A DNA stretch of 64,000 nucleotides. It comes from Bremerella sp. TYQ1 (GTDB lineage Bacteria; Planctomycetota; Planctomycetia; Pirellulales; Pirellulaceae). The first letter of the stretch is position 1. Each line of letters opens with the position of its first letter. The DNA lies in assembly GCF_020150455.1 (NCBI RefSeq), contig NZ_CP083740.1, forward strand, positions 4,526,001 to 4,590,000. The letters are read 5' to 3'. The notes beneath the pieces are model-generated. The model saw only the letters and a list, made by a program, of their open reading frames with translations. It had not been told where the DNA came from and did no database searches. Both the position numbers and the translations under genes were made by a program. Shown here piece after piece: positions 26,606 through 35,954 of this stretch.

Positions 26606-26631
26606 TCGGACCGGTATAGTTGAATTCATCG

Positions 26632-26667
26632 AAGCTGAGCCCTCCTTTCGAGGGCTCAGCTTTTTTT
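26632..26667 (+). terminator. Strong rho-independent terminator
   Basis: A 12-13-bp perfect stem (26632-26644 with 26650-26662, AGCTGAGCCCTC/GAGGGCTCAGCT) with a 5-base loop and a T7 run ends the secreted-protein operon. Confidence 0.92.
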
Positions 26668-26982
26668 AGGTTCTTGCTGAAGACTTTCTCGCGATGCCGG
26701 CAATGCAGTGCTATCGGTTTTCCGCAGCCGGCCACAAAATTTCTGCTAGCCACTTGCCGGACAATCTCAGTCCGCGAATGATGTTGTCGACTCGATAACC
26801 AACAACCTCACCTCCTCCCGGTGTTTCTTTCCGAGTCTGCCGAATATGCCGGTTTCTCCGGGCAAAAGCGGCCCCTTTCGAAATTCATGGCCCCCGAACT
26901 GCGCTTTGGCACGGCAAGTGAATTTAAGTCTCTCGACAGCCAATCACCCCCTTAGGAAATCTTTCAGACAGAGAACCAAGCA

Positions 26983-27090
26983 ATGCTCGAATTCCAAACC
27001 ATGTTGATCTTCTTCGGTGCCTCGATCGCTATCGTGCTGGGCGTGCACGTTTCTCGCCCCGTGAAAGCGTCGAACCCATTTGGTAGCTAA
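26983..27090 (+). CDS. 35-residue single-span membrane peptide
   Basis: ATG 26983 to TAA 27090 encodes a 35-residue product, MLEFQTMLIFFGASIAIVLG followed by VHVSRPVKASNPFGS. Residues 7-22 form one hydrophobic helix and the tail is basic, giving N-out/C-in topology by the positive-inside rule. The upstream AGACAGAGAACC is only a weak ribosome binding site. The codon use is ordinary for the genome (CTC, ATC, GGC, GCG), which argues for a real gene. The function is unknown. About 315 bases upstream hold no other credible gene. Confidence 0.5.
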   Translation: MLEFQTMLIFFGASIAIVLGVHVSRPVKASNPFGS

Positions 27091-27246
27091 TTCGAGCCCT
27101 GGCAAGCGGTTGGTCTCGTAGACATTTTCGCCACAGAATTTAAGCCGTATTTAGTGGCTTCATATGGCCGGCGGCTATCCCGGTTTGAAAACCGGAACCA
27201 CCCCTAATCGATCCGATCAGTCGTTGGGGAAATCTTTTCTACAGCT

Positions 27247-29745
27247 TTAAGGACGCGACACTTGTTGCATCAATTGGACGAATCGGGCCTTCATTTCAGG
27301 TCCGCCCATGTCGGGATAAAGTGTTTGCAGGTAGCGAACCACTTGCTTCGCTTCTTCCGGCTTCCCGAGCTTCACATGGCACCGGGCGATTTCCAATTTC
27401 GATTCATACCATGTCGGCGACTCTGTCCGGCTTTTGCGGCTGATCTGTCGCCACTGCGAAAGCGCGAGCTCTTGCTGAACCGGCGTCGTGCCGCGCGATA
27501 GCATTCGAGCGAGACCGACTTGTACTTCCGGATCGTTGGGATACTTCGTCGCGAGTGAATCATACAGCACCAAGGCTTTGTTGAGGTTGTCGGTCGCGGC
27601 GAGAGCTTCCGCTTCCCGCATCGCGATCATCAGCTGGGCCGCTTCGTCGAGCTGCATCAAGTTAGGCCGCAGCATGCCGATGGTGGCTAGTTCGATTTCA
27701 GCGATCTGCTGGCGAACCATCGGAGAAGCCGACCCGGCCATCTGTCCCAGTGCTTGCAAGATTTCAACAAGTTGGTTGGGGCTATCATCGCCAGCTTGTT
27801 GAAGTTTCGCTTTCGCTTGATCGAGCTTGCCCAGCCCGGCAAGGGCGATGACCTGCAGCGACTCTAAGCGACTTCGCCAGCCGGCCGGGGCATCGGGGTT
27901 GGACCGTAGTGCGACTTCCAGCACCGCGCGAGCACTATCGTATCCGTTGTCGACATAGTTCAGCCAAAGCTGGGCTGCCGACTCGGCTGCAAGCCGCATT
28001 GTCGCCGTCCATTCGCCCCCTTGTGATTGCCCCTGCAGGATGACTTTCTCGAAGTAGTCGATCACTTTGCGGACATCTTGCGGAACGAGTTCTTCCTTTC
28101 CTTCCGCCGACTGAAACCACTTGAGCGACGCCTGGCGAACCCCTTCGACGGCAGAAGCGAAGTGAGTCGATTGCATCGGTATTAAGAGGTACGCCTCGGT
28201 CGCTTCCCGCCAATTGCCGCGAGAGAACTCGATCTGCCCGAGCCACATGGCGGCCTGGGCGGCAGGTTCGCCATCGTCCCAGCGACTCAGGTTTTCCTGC
28301 AGCAGCGCGATATACGGTTCCAACTCCGGCGGGTTGGTTTGCCGGGCCAGTTGCGATTGATAATAGGCCGCCGTCAAGTGACGCAGCGCGGCGTCGGGAG
28401 CCGCGGGAAATGCCAACGCCGCTTCGCGCAGGCGTTTGATGCCTTCGGCCATGTTGCCTGATTCGATGGCGACCGCCGCAGCGGCAAGACGGAACTCGTA
28501 TTCCTCGGCCGGCTGAGTTGCTTCGCGAGCGGTCTTTGCCCCGAGGTCATAATTCTTGATCGCCTCGGTCCAGTCTTTCTGCCGCACATAGTTCTCGGCC
28601 GTGCGACGAATGATGTCGAGGTTCTGAGGACCTCCGGTCGAAGCACTGCCGGTCATGCGCTGTTCGGCTCGACGTGCCCAGTACGAGCCATGCAGTTGGT
28701 CCATCTCGCGAATGACCGTGGCGGCGCGACTTTGCCAAAGCTTGATGTCCGCTTTGTTTTGTTTCTCTTCGGCTTGCTTCCACAACGCAAGGTAGGTCTC
28801 GAAGCATGCGTAGTCGAGTTCCGGGGAAAGCTGGCCGTCGATCTCGCGTCCTTGATTGATGAGCCTGGTCGCAACATCCAAGTTGCCTCGAGCGATGGCC
28901 ACGCGAACTGCTTCCGCTTTGGCGGCAAGTGCCACTTGCGGAGGTGGCTGTCGCTCTAACAGTCGCGCCACTTTGGCATCGGCTTCGTCCAATCGTCCGA
29001 GCCACCGCAGTGCTCGAATTTCGAGGAGCAGTGCCGGCCACAGCACCTGCGTGTCTGGTCGAAGCTTTGTGAGTGGTTCGACACGCTGGATTGCTTGGAC
29101 CATGCCGTTGGTACGGTCGAGCGAATCAGCTGGGTAGCTAAGTCCCTGTTCTTCGGCAGCTTCCGCCGACTGCAGGGTGATCTTTCGCGAAAGGGCAAGC
29201 AGTTCGTCGGGGGCAAATGGCAACGCATTGCCGGCCATGTGCGATTGCCGCAGCAACTGATCGACTTTCTCTTGCAGCGTTTCGTATTGCTGAACGACTT
29301 CGGCTGCTAACGTTTGGGCTTGAGCGAGTTTGGCATCGTCGCGAAAGACTTCTCCTTCCTGACGCAACAAGCGAAGCTGGGCCAATCGGCTGTTGGCGGA
29401 TTGGACTTCGATCAGGATCGTCTCCGGCGAGCCAGGAAATTGACGTTCAAACTGTGGCAAGACCGAAGCAGCCGAGTTCCACCAACGGTCACGTTCGCTC
29501 GGTCGCGCGTTCAGGGCATGCAGCGAATAGGCACGCACTAGTTCCGCCGCCATCTCGGCCCGTTGCGAAGGCGTGATGTTCTCTGCGACGACCTGCTGGG
29601 CCGCGTAACGCTCGGCGAGCGAAAATAACTGCCGCGAAAGAAGCCCCTCGATCATCTTCCGATCGTCGTCCCACGCAGCCTGAGCCGACGCCACGCTCGC
29701 AGCGAACGTAAGCAATAGAATCGAGATGGCGGAACAAGTCTTCAT
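27247..29745 (-). CDS. Secreted TPR-repeat protein, last gene of the VWA-ExbBD operon
   Basis: I start at 29745 where MKTCSAISILLLTFAASVAS gives a signal peptide cleaved near AQA; the longer frame to 29850 has no signal. The 832-residue mature protein is helical throughout with TPR-like helix pairs (for example AAAMWLGQIEFSRGNWREA, LYDSLATKYPNDPEVQVGLA). TPR arrays bind other proteins, so this is likely the periplasmic scaffold of the system encoded upstream. It begins 40 bases after the second ExbD stop, on the same strand. Confidence 0.8.
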   Translation of the reverse strand: MKTCSAISILLLTFAASVASAQAAWDDDRKMIEGLLSRQLFSLAERYAAQQVVAENITPSQRAEMAAELVRAYSLHALNARPSERDRWWNSAASVLPQFERQFPGSPETILIEVQSANSRLAQLRLLRQEGEVFRDDAKLAQAQTLAAEVVQQYETLQEKVDQLLRQSHMAGNALPFAPDELLALSRKITLQSAEAAEEQGLSYPADSLDRTNGMVQAIQRVEPLTKLRPDTQVLWPALLLEIRALRWLGRLDEADAKVARLLERQPPPQVALAAKAEAVRVAIARGNLDVATRLINQGREIDGQLSPELDYACFETYLALWKQAEEKQNKADIKLWQSRAATVIREMDQLHGSYWARRAEQRMTGSASTGGPQNLDIIRRTAENYVRQKDWTEAIKNYDLGAKTAREATQPAEEYEFRLAAAAVAIESGNMAEGIKRLREAALAFPAAPDAALRHLTAAYYQSQLARQTNPPELEPYIALLQENLSRWDDGEPAAQAAMWLGQIEFSRGNWREATEAYLLIPMQSTHFASAVEGVRQASLKWFQSAEGKEELVPQDVRKVIDYFEKVILQGQSQGGEWTATMRLAAESAAQLWLNYVDNGYDSARAVLEVALRSNPDAPAGWRSRLESLQVIALAGLGKLDQAKAKLQQAGDDSPNQLVEILQALGQMAGSASPMVRQQIAEIELATIGMLRPNLMQLDEAAQLMIAMREAEALAATDNLNKALVLYDSLATKYPNDPEVQVGLARMLSRGTTPVQQELALSQWRQISRKSRTESPTWYESKLEIARCHVKLGKPEEAKQVVRYLQTLYPDMGGPEMKARFVQLMQQVSRP

Positions 29746-29785
29746 CAGCGTCGAATAGGAGCAATTGTCTGGCGTTGTTTTGATC

Positions 29786-30229
29786 TTATTTGACTTCAAC
29801 GGCGAATTGGATCTCTTGGAAGTTGAGAACACGGCCGATGTCGTACACATCGATCACCTGGCCGACAGGGACGATTTCGTCGGGGTCGATGATCAGCGGG
29901 ACGTCGTTTTTAATGGTGGATAAAGTGCCCAGGATCTCGCGAACCTCAACAAGTTCCCGTGTGCGGCGTTGGTTGACGGCGTACGTCAAATCGCCCGGCT
30001 GACCGGTGATGCGAACGACGATTTGCTCGAAGTCTTCCACTTCCAGTTCTTTTTCCGCCGACGATCCGACGTTGGCTGGTGCCGAAACGGTGCTCGGCAG
30101 CGAGTACTCGACAATCTGAAAACTGGCTGTCCATAGAAAGAAGATCAGCAGCAGGAAGACGACGTCGATCATTGGCGTCATCGCGACTTGCAGCGACTTG
30201 CGATCTTTGAAAGGGCTAGGGTGTTTCAT
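29786..30229 (-). CDS. ExbD/TolR-family biopolymer transport protein (second copy)
   Basis: I start at 30229 because GGAGGA lies 8 bases upstream and because the start overlaps the previous stop as ATGA. The 147-residue protein has the family layout: a short basic cytoplasmic N-terminus, one helix with MTPMIDVVFLLLIFFL (the conserved Asp in the membrane that carries protons), and a periplasmic domain. ExbD/TolR works with ExbB/TolQ to convert proton flow into motion of a periplasmic partner. It is the second of two adjacent ExbD genes. Confidence 0.92.
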   Translation of the reverse strand: MKHPSPFKDRKSLQVAMTPMIDVVFLLLIFFLWTASFQIVEYSLPSTVSAPANVGSSAEKELEVEDFEQIVVRITGQPGDLTYAVNQRRTRELVEVREILGTLSTIKNDVPLIIDPDEIVPVGQVIDVYDIGRVLNFQEIQFAVEVK

Positions 30230-30660
30230 CGGCCGGCATCCTCCGGACGAATCACCGAGAACGCAACGCTCCAAATGCCAGCTTCGGTGGCGGCAAGCAT
30301 CACCGGTTTAACGTTGGCGTAGGGTGTCGCACGATCGCAACGGATGCGGAGCTCGATCGAGTCGCCGCTTCGATCCCGTTCCACGGCCAACCGTTTGGCA
30401 AGTTGTTCCGGCGGAACGCGCCGACCAGCGAGAATCAGCGAACCGTCTGCTTCGATGTTCACGACAACGCGTGGCTGCTGTTCGTTGTCGATGATCTCTT
30501 GCCCGCTTTCGGCGGTGGGCAGCGGCAACGGCATCTGGGCTTCCTGCTTCGCCAAGTGGCTGGAAACGAGGAAGAAAATAATCAACAAGAACACCACGTC
30601 GATCATTGGTGTCATGTTGAAGTCGGCCTGGCCGGGTTTCAAATTGCTCGGCACGCGCAC
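30226..30660 (-). CDS. ExbD/TolR-family biopolymer transport protein (first copy)
   Basis: The start is GTG at 30660, preceded by AAGGAG. The 144-residue product has the single helix with FNMTPMIDVVFLLIIFFLVS and the membrane Asp, and a periplasmic domain with the usual beta strand LILAGRRVP. It is only moderately similar to the neighbouring ExbD, so the two may form a heteromer. It follows the ExbB/TolQ gene by 5 bases. Confidence 0.92.
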   Translation of the reverse strand: MRVPSNLKPGQADFNMTPMIDVVFLLIIFFLVSSHLAKQEAQMPLPLPTAESGQEIIDNEQQPRVVVNIEADGSLILAGRRVPPEQLAKRLAVERDRSGDSIELRIRCDRATPYANVKPVMLAATEAGIWSVAFSVIRPEDAGR

Positions 30661-30665
30661 GGGAG

Positions 30666-31493
30666 TTAGCTCCTTGCCTGGGCGGCGGCTTGCCGTTTGC
30701 GACGTTTGAGCGGTGTGAACACTTGCTGCGCGACATAGGCCGCTTCGGCCACCAACTCGTCGACCCAGTTGCGGAAGATGGCGAACGCACCGAGCGATGG
30801 AATCGCCACCAACAAGCCACCTACCGTCGTGACGAGCGCCTGGTAAATGCCTTCGGCTAAGTCGCCTGCTCCGGCCGCACCTTGCGTGGCGGCGACTTGC
30901 TGGAACGCGAAAATCATCCCTGTCACCGTACCAAGCAGACCTACCATCGGCGCGATGTTGCCGATCACCGAGAGGTATTCGATCTTGCGGAATAGCCGAG
31001 CCGACTGTTCAGCAGTGGCATCTTCCAAGGCTTTCTCGACAGCGGTCCAGCCGCCATCCAGTTCGGCGATGCCGCTAAGCAGGACAAACGACAAGAAGCT
31101 GGGGCGCTCGCGGCAAACGCGTTCGGCATCTTGCACTTTGCCGGAAAGCAGCAAGTCGCGAACGGTGTCGCCCAAGTCGAGCGGCATGATCTCGCTTTTA
31201 CGGATGGTCATCGCTTGCTCGAAGACGAGATAGGCGGCCGTCATCGACAACGCGAGCAGAAAGATCAGGATCAGCCCACCGACGATCCCGCCACTGAGGA
31301 TGATATCGACGAATCCCGTTTGCTGCGGTGCTGGACTTGGTGAGTCGGCCGGAGGATCGGCCGCGGGGGTATCTTGCGCGATCGCCGACTGCGGTCCAGC
31401 CACCGAGAACAACTTCGACCCTGGGCCGAGCATGCCGACGCATAGCACGGCCAGGCACGTGATCCAGATTCCTATTCGAGTCAAATTTGCCAA
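30666..31493 (-). CDS. MotA/TolQ/ExbB proton channel family protein
   Basis: The start is TTG at 31493 with a strong AGGAGG 6 bases away. The 275-residue protein has an N-terminal signal-like helix, a Pro/Ala-rich linker, a first channel helix near 60-90, and two further helices near 165-230 with the conserved GNIAPMVGLLGTVTGMI and TTVGGLLVAIPS motifs of the family. It builds the stator channel with the two ExbD proteins. A cleavable signal on an ExbB-type protein is typical of planctomycete and some proteobacterial forms. Confidence 0.92.
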   Translation of the reverse strand: MANLTRIGIWITCLAVLCVGMLGPGSKLFSVAGPQSAIAQDTPAADPPADSPSPAPQQTGFVDIILSGGIVGGLILIFLLALSMTAAYLVFEQAMTIRKSEIMPLDLGDTVRDLLLSGKVQDAERVCRERPSFLSFVLLSGIAELDGGWTAVEKALEDATAEQSARLFRKIEYLSVIGNIAPMVGLLGTVTGMIFAFQQVAATQGAAGAGDLAEGIYQALVTTVGGLLVAIPSLGAFAIFRNWVDELVAEAAYVAQQVFTPLKRRKRQAAAQARS

Positions 31494-31502
31494 GGTTGCC
31501 TC

Positions 31503-32537
31503 CTAGTTGCCACCTGAGCTGGCGAGTCGTTTGATGATGATTTCTGCTTCCTGCCGCGCCGGTTGATCGCCATATTGCTCGATCGCTTCTCGCAAGACCC
31601 GAGCCGCTTCGTCGGCCTGCCCTGCTCTTTCCAGTGAACGACCTGCTTGTAGTAAGCACTCGGCTGCGACAGGGCGATGGTTGGGATAGAGAATTGGCGG
31701 TCGCATCAACGTGAGAGCTGCGGTGGAGTCGTTATCGAGTTGTCGCCAGGCTTTGCCGATGACAAGCGTCGGCCCTGCCAGTGCCGCCCCGCGCAGAATG
31801 CCGGCGTCGAGCTGTTGTTGCCATTGGCGGATGTCGGCTTCTTTCGCGGTGACAATTTTCGTTTGCCACAGCTGTGCTTCGGCCAGCAAGGCAATCGGCG
31901 GAACGTTGCTGCGGCGAAGATTGCCGAGCACGCCCATGGCCAACGTTCGATCGCTCGTACCGAGCAACCAACTGGCACCCAATAGCTGCGCGTACGGCGA
32001 AGATGACTCGATCCATTGTCGAGCGGCCCGATCGCGATCGAAACTGGGGGGCAAACTGAACCAGGCCAGCGGCATCGCGGCGATATGAATCGTCTGGGGA
32101 TCGTCTTCGGTAATCTTGAGGAACGTGTTTCCCGCGTCCGCGATACGTCCGGCGTTATGTAACGCGATCGCCTGACGGGCCAAGATTTCTCGACGAACCC
32201 AGGGGCGACGTTCTCCCGTGACGGCCGATTCAAACATACGAGCCGCTTCACTCGACTTGCCTGCCGTTAGTAGCTGATTCGCTTGAACGACGTCGGAAGC
32301 GTAGTCGGTTTGAACCGAGGCAACTTTATCGGCGGGAATTGTTGTTTGGCCGCTGGGGGTCTGCAGTGTAAGTAGCTGCCCGGTGTAGTCGATGACATTG
32401 CCACGAACTTTGGTCGGTTCCGCTCCGGCTTGCGCTGGATAAAGCGTCACGACATCTTCCGCCGCGCACCGCTCCATGCCACATGTCGCGAGGGCAGCAG
32501 CGAGAACCAGCAGATAACAAAGCACGCGACGAGGCAA
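31503..32537 (-). CDS. Secreted helical-repeat protein of the VWA-ExbBD operon
   Basis: The start is TTG at 32537, giving the signal MPRRVLCYLLVLAAALATCG. The N-terminal part of the mature protein (about 30-80) contains a small beta domain (VRGNVIDYTGQLLTLQTPSG) reminiscent of SH3/SHD1-like modules. The rest is TPR-like, with ARMFESAVTG and AARVLREAIEQYGDQPARQEA as helix pairs. It is probably periplasmic. It lies between the VWA gene (34 bases upstream) and the ExbB gene (9 bases downstream), all on one strand. Confidence 0.75.
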   Translation of the reverse strand: MPRRVLCYLLVLAAALATCGMERCAAEDVVTLYPAQAGAEPTKVRGNVIDYTGQLLTLQTPSGQTTIPADKVASVQTDYASDVVQANQLLTAGKSSEAARMFESAVTGERRPWVRREILARQAIALHNAGRIADAGNTFLKITEDDPQTIHIAAMPLAWFSLPPSFDRDRAARQWIESSSPYAQLLGASWLLGTSDRTLAMGVLGNLRRSNVPPIALLAEAQLWQTKIVTAKEADIRQWQQQLDAGILRGAALAGPTLVIGKAWRQLDNDSTAALTLMRPPILYPNHRPVAAECLLQAGRSLERAGQADEAARVLREAIEQYGDQPARQEAEIIIKRLASSGGN

Positions 32538-32571
32538 AGGACTTCTCTATTTTCTTCAAGGAACAAAGCGG

Positions 32572-33570
32572 CTACGGGCGAGCACCAAGCTGCGAGATGT
32601 CGACATAAACATGCTTGCCGTCGTTGGCCTCCGCCAATTTTACCAGAAAGTTCCGTCGACCATCGTAGGGGCCATAGCCAAATTCGATGGCATGAATCGA
32701 GCAGCCTTTGTTCAGCTTGCGGATGTTGGCTAAGTCGTTGGGGTAAAGCTGCGGTTGATCGGCGTCGGTTAAGAAGAAGACCACGTCAGGGTTCATCTTC
32801 AGTGCCAACGACAACGCATCTTGGTGCGAAGTGCTACCGCTGGCGATCACGCCTCGGACGAAACGTTCGGCGAGGTTCTTCCCTTGTTCGTCCGCGAAGA
32901 CCAGCTTGGGACCGCCGCCGTGGGGGCTGAAGACCTGGGGATTTTCGTTATAGAAGATAATCGCGAATTGATGCAGCTTCTCTAAATCGTGCAGACTGTT
33001 GATCAGTTCCTGCTTGGCGGCAGCAAGAGGTCGACCAGCCATGCTTCCGCTGCGGTCGAACACGTAGACAAACTTGTTCCCCTGCCCTTCGGCACCGAAG
33101 ACGCTTGTTTTGCCTTCTTTGTCCAAGCCACCTTTCGAGGTTGCTCCGCCTGCGGTCATACCACCGGCAGAAGGAAGACCGTCCGCTTCTTGTCCGGTGA
33201 GGGCCTGATCGCCGCGCGGTAGCAGGTTGCCGACAACACTGGGTGGAAGATCCATTGCCGGAAGCGCCTGGCTCATCGATTGAGCGGCTTGCTGCGAGTC
33301 GGTCGCCTCTTGGCTGTCGGCGGCCTGGCTCGAATCGCCATCGAAGTACTCGGTCGCGTTCTCACTTCGATTGGCCAGCGCGATGTTGCCTTTGCGAGCT
33401 GGCTCGTCGCCGATTCCTTTGCTGACCGTGCGAACGGTCAGGATCAGCAGAAGGCCCAGCGCAAGATGGATCAGTAGCGACAGAAGCCATGCTGGCATCG
33501 TCCGTCGTGATTTGACCCATTCGGTCTGATCGCCCGGGTGAATCGATTCGAGTTGCGAGGTAGTCGTCAT
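32572..33570 (-). CDS. Membrane-anchored von Willebrand factor A domain protein, first gene of operon
   Basis: This 332-residue protein has a cytoplasmic N-terminus, one membrane helix at about 27-47, a low-complexity Ser/Gln/Ala/Asp linker (about 60-105), and a VWA domain from about 165. The MIDAS metal site DxSxS is intact: DRSGS at 172-176, with a later Thr (SGSTSHQD) and Asp (LTDAD). VWA domains bind protein partners through a divalent metal. As the first gene of a six-gene set with a proton channel and two ExbDs, it may be the periplasmic effector moved by the channel. Confidence 0.88.
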   Translation of the reverse strand: MTTTSQLESIHPGDQTEWVKSRRTMPAWLLSLLIHLALGLLLILTVRTVSKGIGDEPARKGNIALANRSENATEYFDGDSSQAADSQEATDSQQAAQSMSQALPAMDLPPSVVGNLLPRGDQALTGQEADGLPSAGGMTAGGATSKGGLDKEGKTSVFGAEGQGNKFVYVFDRSGSMAGRPLAAAKQELINSLHDLEKLHQFAIIFYNENPQVFSPHGGGPKLVFADEQGKNLAERFVRGVIASGSTSHQDALSLALKMNPDVVFFLTDADQPQLYPNDLANIRKLNKGCSIHAIEFGYGPYDGRRNFLVKLAEANDGKHVYVDISQLGARP

Positions 33571-34092
33571 ACGCGCTCGCGAGGTAAGTGGTTTGGTGAA
33601 ACTGGTTTTTAGCTATCGACCCTCGTTGCGACAAGCGTGATTTGAGATCAGTTCGATCTCTAAACGGCCAGCGTTACGATTGATGAAAAAAGCCAAGTGG
33701 GGCTATGTATCCCATTTTATTGCGATTTAGGGCGAATACCTCGAATTTGAAGCCATTTTTGCCGCAGAAGTGTGAATTGGCACACCAAGTGCAACCTAGG
33801 GCCGGGCAGTCGCGAAAGTCGTGAATCACTAAACCTGGCCTATTTCAGGATTTTTCATAGATTCACATCCGCTTTTGCGGCAGTTGATAAGTCTGTGAAA
33901 ATTTCCAGGAAGCAGGCAAGTGGCCCGTGGAATGTCGGCTTGAGAACCCCCGATTTCGAGTCGACGTCCACGGTGTCCTTTTTTTTGCCGTGCACCTTTT
34001 TCTTTCCAACCACCACGATGTACTGGCACCGCCAGCTTCACAGCGATACGATCCCAAAATCTGATCGATCGCTTCTCTAGGAAACTACAACT
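33571..34092. other. Non-coding region between divergent operons
   Basis: This 522-base stretch separates the VWA operon (minus) from the GH13 gene (plus). A 102-codon frame (33772-34080) crosses it but has a composition unlike a protein (many Phe, Thr, Ser in runs) and no ribosome binding site. Promoters for both sides must be here; I see no clear boxes. Confidence 0.4.
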
Positions 34093-35907
34093 ATGGCAAG
34101 CCTTTCTGGTTCGTCGTCTGTCGATTCGCAAGTCCGTCCCGGCATGGGACCTATTCCGCATGAAGAAGGAACCGCATTTCGCGTGTGGGCTCCGCATGCC
34201 GACGCGGTCAGCATTGTCGGCGACTTCAACCAATGGAACCCTGAAGCGATGCCAATGCAGGCCGAAGAGAACGGCAACTGGGCGATTGATGTTCCCGGGG
34301 CAAAAGCTGGCGACGAGTATCGCTACCTGCTTAAGTGTGGCGATCAGGAAGTCAGTCGCATGGATCCGCGGGCCCGCGAAGTGACTAACTCGGTTGGCAA
34401 CAGCGTGATTCATCGAACCGATTTCGACTGGGGCGAAGACAACTACAAGTTGCCGGCTTGGAATGAGATTGTCCTTTATGAAATGCATTTGGGGACATTT
34501 AATCGAACCGATGACGAAACGGTCGGAACGTTCAAAGACGCTATCCAGCGGCTCGATCACCTGGTAAAGCTGGGCGTGAATGTCGTGCAGCTTATGCCGC
34601 TAGCAGAGTTCGCAGGCGATATCAGCTGGGGATACAACCCGGCTCAAATCTTTGCTGTGGAAAGTGCTTACGGTGGTCCGCGTGGATTCAAGCGGTTTGT
34701 CAAAGCAGCCCACGAACGTGGAATCGGCGTGATTCAAGACGTCGTTTACAACCACTTTGGCCCGAGTGACCTCGATATCTGGCAGTTCGATCTGTGGAAC
34801 GAGAACGACAAGGGTGGCATTTATTTCTACAACGACTGGCGCAGCAAAACGCCGTGGGGCGATACTCGACCAGACTACGGACGTGGCGAAGTTCGTCAGT
34901 TTATCTACGACAACGCGATGATGTGGCTGAACGACTATCATGTCGATGGCCTGCGATATGACATGACGCTCTACATGCGTAGTGTCGACGGGCAAGACGA
35001 ACTGCCGGAAGGATGGAGCTTGACGCAGTGGATTAACGAAGACATTCGTACCGCTCGACCCGGCACGATGCTGATTGCGGAAGATCTTCAAACCAACGAA
35101 TACCTGACGAAGCATGCGTCGGACGGTGGGGCTCATTTCTCGAGTCAGTGGGACGCCGAGTTCGTTCATCCCGTGCGAGACGTTGCCAAGCAGCCCAGCG
35201 ATGAAGGTCGCGACTTAAACAAGCTGATCAGTGCAATCACGTTTCGTTATAACCTCGACGCATTTGAACGAGTCATTTACACCGAATCGCACGACGAAGT
35301 GGCCAATGGCAAGTCGCGTCTTCCTTCTGAGATCGATCCTAACGATCCGACGGACGGTTATGCACGACATCGCTCGACATTGGCGGCCGGCATCATGATG
35401 ACGACGCCAGGCGTTCCGATGTTGTTTCAGGGACAAGAGTTTCTGCAAGATGGCTGGTTCCAGGATACCGACCCTCTCGATTGGCATCGGAAGCAGGAAT
35501 TCCCCGGCGTGGTGCTTCTATACCGCGATATGATCCATGCTCGCCGCAACTTGCATGGCGTCACACGCGGTTTGCAGGGGCAAAACGTCAATGTATTCCA
35601 TCGCAATGATCAACAAAAATTGATTGCTTATCAGCGTTGGGAAGATCATGGACCTGGCGACGATGTCGTGGTGGTCGTCAACTTTTCGATCGATGCGATC
35701 GAGAACTATGAAATCGGTTTTCCTTGCGGCGGTAAGTGGAAGCTGCGCTTGAATACGGCGGCTCCCGTTTACAATGCGACGTTTGTTTCTTCGACGATTT
35801 CTGAGCTAACGCCTGAAGAAGAACCGTACGACGGCTTGTCGCACAAAGGTACGCTTTCGATCAGTCCCTACAGCATGCTGATCTACTCTCAAGACCCAGA
35901 AGCGTAA
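34093..35907 (+). CDS. GH13 alpha-amylase-family enzyme with CBM48 (branching-enzyme type)
   Basis: The 604-residue protein carries an N-terminal CBM48-like beta domain (about 25-110, FRVWAPHADAVSIVGDFNQW) and a GH13 (beta/alpha)8 barrel. The catalytic residues fit Asp290 (GLRYDMT), Glu330 (MLIAEDLQ) and Asp401 (ESHDEV). The order of domains resembles 1,4-alpha-glucan branching enzyme, and it is a little shorter than classic GlgB (about 630-730). No signal peptide is seen, so it acts in the cytoplasm on glycogen or maltodextrin. Malto-oligosyltrehalose trehalohydrolase is less likely. No other glycogen gene is adjacent. Confidence 0.88.
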   Translation: MASLSGSSSVDSQVRPGMGPIPHEEGTAFRVWAPHADAVSIVGDFNQWNPEAMPMQAEENGNWAIDVPGAKAGDEYRYLLKCGDQEVSRMDPRAREVTNSVGNSVIHRTDFDWGEDNYKLPAWNEIVLYEMHLGTFNRTDDETVGTFKDAIQRLDHLVKLGVNVVQLMPLAEFAGDISWGYNPAQIFAVESAYGGPRGFKRFVKAAHERGIGVIQDVVYNHFGPSDLDIWQFDLWNENDKGGIYFYNDWRSKTPWGDTRPDYGRGEVRQFIYDNAMMWLNDYHVDGLRYDMTLYMRSVDGQDELPEGWSLTQWINEDIRTARPGTMLIAEDLQTNEYLTKHASDGGAHFSSQWDAEFVHPVRDVAKQPSDEGRDLNKLISAITFRYNLDAFERVIYTESHDEVANGKSRLPSEIDPNDPTDGYARHRSTLAAGIMMTTPGVPMLFQGQEFLQDGWFQDTDPLDWHRKQEFPGVVLLYRDMIHARRNLHGVTRGLQGQNVNVFHRNDQQKLIAYQRWEDHGPGDDVVVVVNFSIDAIENYEIGFPCGGKWKLRLNTAAPVYNATFVSSTISELTPEEEPYDGLSHKGTLSISPYSMLIYSQDPEA

Positions 35908-35922
35908 GCGCTTCACTCTGGG

Positions 35923-35954
35923 AAGCTGCTCGCTGATGGGTTGGCGAGCAGCTT
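35923..35954 (+). terminator. Terminator-like hairpin after the GH13 gene
   Basis: An 11-bp perfect stem (35923-35933 with 35944-35954, AAGCTGCTCGC/GCGAGCAGCTT) begins 16 bases after the stop. Only a short T-poor tail follows, so termination may be partial. Confidence 0.5.

Noticed and set aside
33772..34080. 102-codon frame before the GH13 gene
   Set aside because: Runs of Phe, Ser and Thr, no ribosome binding site, and it overlaps the likely promoter region.
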